This document shows positions 57,400 through 64,000 of a DNA stretch of 64,000 nucleotides, one piece after another. Below the pieces are notes generated by a model. The model ran no database searches. It saw nothing but the letters and a program-made list of their open reading frames with translations, and was not told the origin of the DNA. How positions within the stretch are numbered: position 1 is the first letter of the stretch; each line of letters begins with the position of its first letter. The DNA is from Lophius americanus (taxonomy: Eukaryota; Chordata; Actinopteri; Lophiiformes; Lophiidae). The position numbers and the translations under genes are program-made. The stretch spans positions 3,737,501 to 3,801,500 of the forward strand of contig JBBDHG010000026.1 in NCBI GenBank assembly GCA_037951165.1. Direction: 5' to 3'.

Positions 57400-58310
57400 T
57401 TAGCCTAACTCGGTTAGCTGGCTATTAAAAGAAACAGAAAAATACTTAAATTGCTAACAAAACATGCTATCATAAGGCTTCTTTGGCTTGGTAGCCATCA
57501 TAAGAAAGAAATACTATATAAAAACGACCATCAAGCCTTAAAATGCTTCCATCAAGGCTAGCTTGACTAACACACATCCTAGGAAAAGAGTATTAGAATA
57601 AATATAGTATCAATGTATCACAAAGGCTGACTGTGTCTTATCGCAAGAAAGAATAAGAGACGAAATGACCGTCAGGAGTTGCATAAGGCATAACATGCTA
57701 TCATAAAGGCTAGCTTGGCTAGCTAGTTAATACAAGAGAATAAGGCCTCAAATGATAATCAAGACATCGTAAGAATTGAATAAAACTTTAAATAACCATC
57801 AAGAGTCTTTATAGCAATAAGATGCTACCATAAAGAATAGTTTGTTAGCTAGCTAGTCATCATTGGAAAAAAAAGGATCTTATATTGACCATCATGACAT
57901 GGTATTTTAAAAGATAGCTTTATGACCTAGTCATCAAAAGAAAAGAATAATAGATCAATTGATCCTTATTATTATAATAATAATGTAAAGTCATTAACAT
58001 TACATAACATTGTGAAGTTAGTTCTCTGTATTTGACCCACCCCTAAGGAGCAAAGGGCAGCCGCCAAAGGTCGCCCGGGGTTTAGGTTCTTGCTCAAGGG
58101 ACCGATGAAATGTAGGTTTCAACGGCAATCTTGGGCTCAAACTTTCGTAACATTAACTATTATTATTACTATTATTAAGGGTAGCTTGCCTAATCGGCCA
58201 CAATAAGAATAGAATATTAGATTAGATGGCCATAAATGGCCAAAAATCTTAATAGATGAAACACACCTAATGATAAATCCATCATTAAAGCTAAAAAATA
58301 AAAGAGAGGA
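57400..58310 (+). repeat. Degenerate tandem array around 'GCTAGCTTGGCTAGCTAGTCATCATAAG'-like units
   Basis: Blocks starting GCTATCATAAGGCTTC, GCTTCCATCAAGGCTAGC, GCTATCATAAAGGCTAGC and GCTACCATAAAGAATAG occur at about 57466, 57544, 57697 and 57825. Each is followed by CATCATAAGAAA-type and GACCATCAAG-type words. Spacing varies from about 80 to 150 bp. A further block resumes at 58169 after an inserted SINE. I do not recognise the family. Confidence 0.6.
57985..58150 (-). mobile_element. SINE relic inserted in the tandem array
   Basis: GTTCTCTGTATTTGACCCAC, CCCTAAGGAGCAAAGGGCAG, CGCCCGGGGTTTAGGTTC and TTGCTCAAGGGACC match the body of the SINE group seen at 43065 and 14223. The head at the right is decayed. 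Confidence 0.65.
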
Positions 58311-58316
58311 CACGAA

Positions 58317-58374
<58 letters not shown>
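58317..58374. repeat. (ATT)n microsatellite, about 19 units
   Basis: An uninterrupted TTA/ATT tract with A-rich flanks. It is long enough to be variable between individuals. Confidence 0.97.
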
Positions 58375-58376
<2 letters not shown>

Positions 58377-58559
58377 AAAAAAACTGATTCTGATAATTAA
58401 TTAATAATAATAATAGTGTTGAAAACCAGATACTAAACATTGACATGTAAAATATTCTTTGATATGGTGTATAAACGGTAAGGATCAGGGTTCCTGCATC
58501 ATGTTCCTCTTCTCAATCCTAGCCTTAAGCATAAGCATGGACTGAGCGATGGACAGGCA
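58375..58559. other. Short unassigned spacer
   Basis: AT-rich; no gene. Confidence 0.4.
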
Positions 58560-58835
58560 GTTTTTTTACAGCATCAGCAGTAAAGAAGTATTTGGAATGC
58601 CCCGTCGCGGTGAGGAAAGCTCGTGCTTTACCAACGGTTCTACTGTCTAACCCTCACTTATGGTCTTGAGCTCTGGGCAGTTACAGAAAGTAAGCGATCG
58701 CGGATTCAAGCAGCTGAAATGAGTTTCCTTCATGGGGTGGATGGGCTCAGCCTTAGAGAAATACTGAGGAGCTCTGACGTCTGGAGGAAAAATACAGAGC
58801 CATAATTCAAAACAACCAAATTGAGTCATTCAATA
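58560..58835 (+). mobile_element. LINE reverse-transcriptase fragment, same family as 12100-12712
   Basis: Translation from 58623 gives TYGLELWAVTESKRSRIQAA then EMSFLHGVDGLSLREILRSS, the well-known region just upstream of the RSQLRWFGH motif in the same fish LINE protein. The nucleotide match to the family continues upstream (CCCCGTCGCGGTGAGGAAAG) but with stops and shifts. Both ends are truncated and no 3' tail is present. It is a pseudogene fragment. Confidence 0.8.
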
Positions 58836-58929
58836 GTTTAAAGAGGTCAAGATGAATTGAACAGGCAAGTTTTTTGAATAATGGAAAATCCACAACGAAC
58901 CTGTTTCAGCTTTAGATGACATGCACCTA
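58836..58929. other. Short unassigned spacer
   Basis: Nothing recognised. Confidence 0.4.
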
Positions 58930-59240
58930 TCCCCCTAGGCCATCCCATTGGCAGTAATTACAGGCTGCATAGCATGTGCTTGTACATGGTGTGGCCTGTT
59001 CTGCCGGCTGCCGCGGAGCCCTGCATCCCATCGGAGGCTTTAATGTAAGCCAGATGTCTCCCTGTCTGTTTAAGGCTCATAATCAATACCCTCGCTCCGA
59101 CTTTCTCTGCCTCGCTCTCCTCTCTGACATCTCGTTATGAGAGAATGTGCGGCATGTCTGCACCGCCAGCAAGTGCAAGTGTGTCAAAAGTGAGATTAAC
59201 TAATTGGACTCCCCTCATGAGTTTTTGTTTGGAGGTGGAG
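58930..59240. other. Candidate conserved noncoding element
   Basis: A repeat-free, GC-balanced block with GGCAGTAATTACAGGCTGCA (58951), GGAGGCTTTAATGTAAGCC and GGCTCATAATCAATACCCTC. TAATTA and TAAT cores suggest homeodomain sites. It contrasts sharply with the repeat-rich neighbourhood. No protein-like frame crosses it. Function is not shown. Confidence 0.3.
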
Positions 59241-60103
59241 GATGAGGAAGAAGAGGGGGGTCGTCGAGGGAAGGGAAGTTATCCCTCATGCAAGCTACGT
59301 GACGCTGTAGTTGTTTCTCCAGCTCAAAGACAACCGCTCTAAAATTCCAAGAAAGGGAATGCTGAAAAGGGAAATCTCATAAAAAAAAGAGAAAAAGCTG
59401 TCGGAATAAATTACTTAGAGAGGCGCTCAAAGTAACGCAGTGCATCTCCATTTCCTGTGACAGTTTCCTGCAGGCAGGAAGGAGCGTTTTATACCTCCAT
59501 CCACAAGCTCGTGCCTGGGGAAAGATCATGAAGCGTTTCTTTTTTTTCAGAATGAGGGGAAATGAGGGGTATGTGTACAGTGCAGGGTTACTGCAGGAAG
59601 AGGCAGAGGTGTGGTGATTGGATTGTGAGGGTCGTGACCTCCAACTTGTAATGGTCACCTGATGGATGTTGTGAGCCTGAGGTCAATGGTGTGTCAGAGG
59701 AGAACAGGGAGGGTAGAGGGAGGTAGAGGGGTGAGCAGGGCCAGGATATGTCACTCTACTGTACTGTGAGAAAAGTTGTAATGGGACTTTATTTCTTGTG
59801 GCACGAGGACTTAAGTGTTTTGTTCTCTAACTTTGTCTAATGGGCTGTTTTTGGAAACGAAGGCGCTAATAAATATAGAGAATTAGAATGACAGAACACA
59901 TGCTTCCTCCAAACAAGGTTTCAAATGTCTGTTTAGACCGTCTGGTCCGTGTCCAAAGATTTCTTGTGGAAATCCCTTCTGTAGGATTGCATGATAAGTT
60001 AAAGAAGCAAAAAAAAAAAAAGAAGCCTATATTTAAAAGATTGTGGAAAGAAATTAAATGTTTGCATGACTTGTCACAACCATCCCCCTTTATTTCACTC
60101 GAG
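59241..60103. other. Unassigned sequence
   Basis: GA-rich patches at 59238-59275 and 59690-59735 and an A13 run at 60009-60021. No exon is supported. Confidence 0.4.
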
Positions 60104-60250
60104 GGCCGGTTTACATGACAACGGCTGTCACATAAAAGGTTAACACTTTGATGCATGTGTGGTTGAAGGACCTGAAAACGCAAATTTTTAAAAAGAGTAC
60201 CACCTTTTCCGTTTCCATGTAGACTGGCAAAACACAGCTCTTTGAAAACA
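60104..60250. mobile_element. Probable MITE of the 'GTTTACATGACAACGG' type
   Basis: GCCGGTTTACATGACAACGG at the left, CCTGAAAACGCAAATTTTT inside and CCGTTTCCATGTAGACTGGC then CTCTTTGAAAACAG to the right follow the order of a common fish hAT-type MITE. Clean termini are not resolved. Confidence 0.45.
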
Positions 60251-61210
60251 GTAGGTGGATTTACATGGACCACTTTATTCCGAATGAAATCGGAAGAAAA
60301 GCGTACTCAGAAAGACAATGTTGCATGTAAAGACCCGCATGAGATGTCACTGCGTTGCATGGGGGTAGAATAAATCCGTAGAATGATGATCGGAAAGGCA
60401 ACCGCAGCATGTAAACGGTGGATTGGAATAACCCCTGCTGAGCTGAACTCACATGCACAATGATGGCTTTTAATGATCCAGACAACAGCAGAAAGTTTGT
60501 TTTGAATACAAATTCTCCAAAACTTATATGAGAAAGTAAGAAATAATGAACTCTGCAAACACGTCCAAGAGCCGTGATAGACCAAAGAGGTGAGCAGATG
60601 AAAAAGCGCCGGAAAACTTTGAAGATGCCGTTTATCTTTAAGGATAAATCCCACGCAAACGTGAGTCAGATAAACCGACTTCACTTTTTATTCGACAATG
60701 AAGAAAGTAATGACAGAGGAGGAAGACCACTGTGAATGTCACTGACCATCTTTGGATCTGGGTTTTCAGAATAAAAGCCTGTGATGAGGAGTTTCTGCTT
60801 TGAACGGATGATGTTGATGTTAACGTTACATTTCTGGTGAGTTTTACGACACAACACGTCCTCACTAATACCTTAATGTTTCCATAACGTTATATTTATG
60901 TAACGTTAGTCAGAGTAAAACCACTCTTCGGACCCGACAAGGCTTTACATGTGAAAAAGTTTTCCTCGCTCCCTCCCTCGTTCCTCTAGTATAGAAGTAA
61001 TCTAATAGAAGTTATCATCTCCTGATAAAACACTTCATCTATTGGTTGCTTTTGTGGCCATGGTACAGTTGTTGACTGCTGTCCTTTGATTGATGTGTGG
61101 CGGCGTATGTAAACACCATTTCCAATTAGATCACTGCTCATGTAAACCAGAAACAGTCTTTCGGAATGATTTCAATCCAGAAGAAAAGTGTCGATGGAAA
61201 CCCAGCTAAG
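60251..61210. mobile_element. Probable non-autonomous DNA transposon rich in CATGTAAA/TTTACATG
   Basis: GGATTTACATGGACCACTTT and ATTCCGAATGAAATCGGAAG at the left, with CTCATGTAAACCAGAAACAG and TCTTTCGGAATGATTTC at the right, look like inverted halves of one element. GCATGTAAAGAC, GCATGTAAACGG and CTTTACATGTG occur between. No intact transposase is seen; frames of 74-125 codons are scattered and unremarkable. Confidence 0.45.
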
Positions 61211-61791
61211 GTGTCACACCTCCGACCTGTACTAACGTTTAACGGCTCACTCGATTTATACGAACGTCAGCCAACAATGTTCTCCCGGCATGCCAATGCG
61301 ACGCTCACACAGAACGATGAGGCAGAACAAAAGTCTGGGTTGAACAGGTTGTGTAAAAGGGTCTTAAATTCATATGTGCGTGTACATGAACTTTGTGTCT
61401 TCCATTAAAGTTGACATTCTGATCGTTTTCAGACACGGGAACTTTTACCATCTCATAACTGATTCTGATTGAGTGCCGTTTAACTGAAGTGACATCCCAA
61501 CACATACGAGTACAGGCCACTATCTAAATGTTCCCCAAACAGAGCAGGCACCAGATCTGGGGTTGAGCCCCAAGTCCGTCCCGAGTGGGAATAACTCCAT
61601 CTAAACTGATAAAAGCAGCTGGCTCTGGTGACGCTCAGTAAAGTTTTATAGTCCGATATGCACAGATGATTAGGCCAGCTGTGCAGTGTCATATATTCCA
61701 AACAAACCCTGCAGGAGCTGAACTCTCACCCTCTGCACATATGGGTTACAGGGCTTGCACTCTTGTTCATGCACTTAAATATGTGCAAACA

Positions 61792-61792
<1 letters not shown>
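61211..61792. other. Unassigned sequence
   Basis: Nothing recognised. Confidence 0.4.

Positions 61793-61861
<69 letters not shown>
61793..61861. repeat. (CA)34 microsatellite
   Basis: A perfect CA tract of about 69 bp, extended by CTCACAC. Confidence 0.98.
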
Positions 61862-61867
<6 letters not shown>

Positions 61868-62431
61868 GGACCAGAACAAGAAAATCACAGTGTGCACTCG
61901 GCCTTGCATGAAAGCCTTGACTGTGTGACCCTTATTAAAACAGTGTAAATCATAATCTCTGCTAAAATGCGTTAAGATCACAGTCGTACAAATGGCTTTG
62001 CACTGATGCGAAGAAGGACGCTAATTATGATTCCTCACCCGTGTCTAAATCGGTTTGCTAAATCAGTTTGGAAGGAAGTGGCATGGATCTGAAACTGAGC
62101 AGAGCTTTTTCTATAAATCACCTAGTCATTCTCGCTTGCGTTTCACCTCTCGGGCTGCCGTGGCAACGAGCGTGTGGCACTTTTCTGGATCCAAATTGTT
62201 TTTGACCAAAGCGTCTTTATTAATACTGGGCAGCCATGAAAGCACCGGCAGTTCTCTCCGCCATCTCTCTGTTTATTTTGGAACAAGAACAAGATAAACC
62301 CAAGTGACGTCTTATTTATTTTCCCGCTCTTGCCCTCTCCTCCCCTTAACAAGCAGAGTCATGATGAAGAATTCCTTGATAATCCATCAGTATCAGACCA
62401 AAGTGTGTGTTCTGAGACCGCACTCACACTA
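61862..62431. other. Unassigned sequence
   Basis: Mixed composition; no exon or repeat recognised. Confidence 0.4.
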
Positions 62432-62460
62432 GCACACACACGCACACACACACACACACA
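62432..62460. repeat. (CA)n microsatellite with one CG interruption
   Basis: About 14 CA units broken once by CGCA. Confidence 0.95.
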
Positions 62461-63540
62461 GATGCTTAATGGAGTGTGACCAGGTCTAATGCTGCAAAAC
62501 AGTGTCAGATAATAAGGGGCACTATCAGATAAAAGGACATGAGCAATGAGCTGAGTGATTGGGAGTGGTCCCTGGGGTGGTCTACTGCTGCTCTCACCTC
62601 CAGAGAAACAATTCAATGTGGTGCTTTAAGCTACTTTAACGATAAAACAAATCGTTTTCTGTCTGCATGCTTTTGTGTTCACCCTCATATCTCCGTTTGT
62701 AATTCTCACTGTGGGTATATATTTAGTTTTATGCAGCATTTTGCAGAAGTGTGTTCTACCATGTGCCTTAACACCTCTTGCAGAAGTCGCAAATTGGTTA
62801 AATACAATGTTACAAACAACAGAACTGTGCAGTTTTTCCCCTCAGTGATAGCACCAGACCGCCAAAAGCAGAACATATTTAGATGTGTTGTCGAGAGACA
62901 AAAATCTTGTCGGTCATCTGATAAGCAGACACGTAGTTCATCTTATTATTTATTGCGCAGCGTTTCGTTTCGCTGTTCTCCATAAAACTGCATCTGTTAG
63001 CCACGATAAGCACCAGAAAGGGGAAATGAGGAAACCTCAAACGATACACAGCGGAGATGAAATGTATCTACAGAGAGGCCAGGCAGGTGAGTTGCATCAT
63101 ATATCAGGCTCTGCGAAACTGTTCCAGCGTTTGTGATTTCTTTATTACTTTATTCCGATGTGAACATTACCATTTTTCAGCAAAACTCAAAATATCACGT
63201 TGAGTGCCTGTAAAAAAAATACCTGGTGGTCTTAAAGTGTAGACTCCTATATGGAAGCCACCGTGGTGTCACATATCCCTGTCAGATCCTCCTCCAGAAG
63301 AGAAAGTTCACTCAGATACAGAATCTGAATGCAACATTGAATCTGTCGTAGAAATGTCGATAGGTTGGAACATTTGATTGGCGTCATGACTCTGAGTCAG
63401 AGAGATGTGCGATGCCAACCTTTCATTCTGACAACTGGACTGGTCCAGCCCACGGGTTTGACCATGTTTCAAAGTCGCAGCTGATGTGAGTCTCCAGTGG
63501 AGAAACTGGGATATCATACCCTCTTGGTGCGTTGTCAGTG
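62461..63540. other. Unassigned sequence
   Basis: The 148-codon frame at 62539-62985 has no recognisable family, signal peptide or domain and is probably chance. Confidence 0.4.
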
Positions 63541-63995
63541 GTTAAAATGATAAAGTGTCATGTTGTGTGTCCTTTTAGTGGAAAAAATGTAATTTTTGCC
63601 CTCCAAGGTAACTTTCCAGTGGACACCTGTAATCTTGGGCAATCTAGAAACGGACAAACCATGATAATTTGATTTATAATGTATCCTACCATTGGACAAC
63701 ATGTGATATTGTGCTCAAACAGTAAACAAAATGAGATTTTCTGCCCTCTACGGTGTCCTTCCCCTGGACAAAGAGTGATAATGGACAATCTAAGGTATCA
63801 TTCTTTTTAACAAGATGTGATTTCTCATTCTATCAGGTGCTCTTCGAGTGACAATGTAATTATATTTTGCCCTGTTGGATGCCTTTGCAGTAAACCAAAC
63901 AAGTTAACATGCCCTCTGGGGTCACCTTCCTATAAAAGAAATTCAATATGGATTCCTTCAGGTGTCCTTCCAGTAGAAAAATCCTAATAAATTGA
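63541..63995 (+). repeat. Degenerate tandem array, period about 36-42 bp, at the right edge
   Basis: A unit like GCCCTCTAAGGTGTCC-TTCCAGTGGACAA-ATGTGATTTT recurs about 11-12 times. Anchors resembling GTGTCCTTCCAGTGGA lie near 63569, 63606, 63679, 63750, 63836, 63877, 63918 and 63960; weaker units fall in the larger gaps. The array may continue beyond the window. Confidence 0.75.
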
Positions 63996-64000
63996 GCTCT

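Noticed and set aside
59866..60273. 135-codon minus-strand frame
   Set aside because: Includes a phenylalanine run from a homopolymer A tract and part of a MITE; not protein-like.
62539..62985. 148-codon frame
   Set aside because: No recognisable motif, no signal peptide, no splice or promoter support; consistent with chance.

Overview
The window looks like vertebrate nuclear DNA, most likely from a teleost fish. It is AT-rich and dominated by decayed interspersed repeats: five Tc1-like transposon copies sharing one terminal sequence, CACTA-like and hAT-like non-autonomous elements, tRNA-derived SINE relics, LINE 3' ends with AATAAA followed by short tandem tails, and CA/AT/ATT microsatellites. 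I recognise these families from memory of fish genomes; no database search was run.

I found no host protein-coding gene, no convincing exon and no functional tRNA or rRNA gene. The longest open frame is 175 codons (51191-51718, minus) and matches nothing I know. The only recognisable coding sequence is transposon-derived: two overlapping pieces of one LINE protein (12100-12712 minus, 58560-58835 plus) and transposase relics. The window is best read as a gene desert or a very large intron.

Layout. 1-10 kb: a 1.2 kb CACTA-like element and an AT-rich hAT-like element separated by unassigned sequence. 10-22 kb: Tc1-like copies, a LINE fragment and a clean nested insertion of a PIF/Harbinger-type MITE in a Tc1-like copy. 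22-36 kb: long unassigned stretches, several with the GC texture of possible regulatory DNA, plus a repeat family with a degenerate ~165 bp period. 36-38.5 kb: an interstitial telomeric tract, an 18 bp minisatellite and pieces of abundant fish repeats. 41-48 kb: many copies of an interspersed family I cannot name, SINE relics, and a 72 bp LINE tail with exact 7 bp target duplications. 48-51 kb and 59 kb: the best candidate noncoding regulatory blocks. 51-58 kb: a Tc1-like copy split by two further elements, a CACTA-like element, a LINE 3' end and two tandem arrays. 60-64 kb: a probable DNA transposon, a long CA tract and a ~40 bp tandem array at the right edge.

Nothing here resembles an operon or a multi-gene system. 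The interest lies in the nested repeat history, a minisatellite carrying repeated homeodomain-type motifs, several strong hairpins, and candidate enhancers that need a conservation test.
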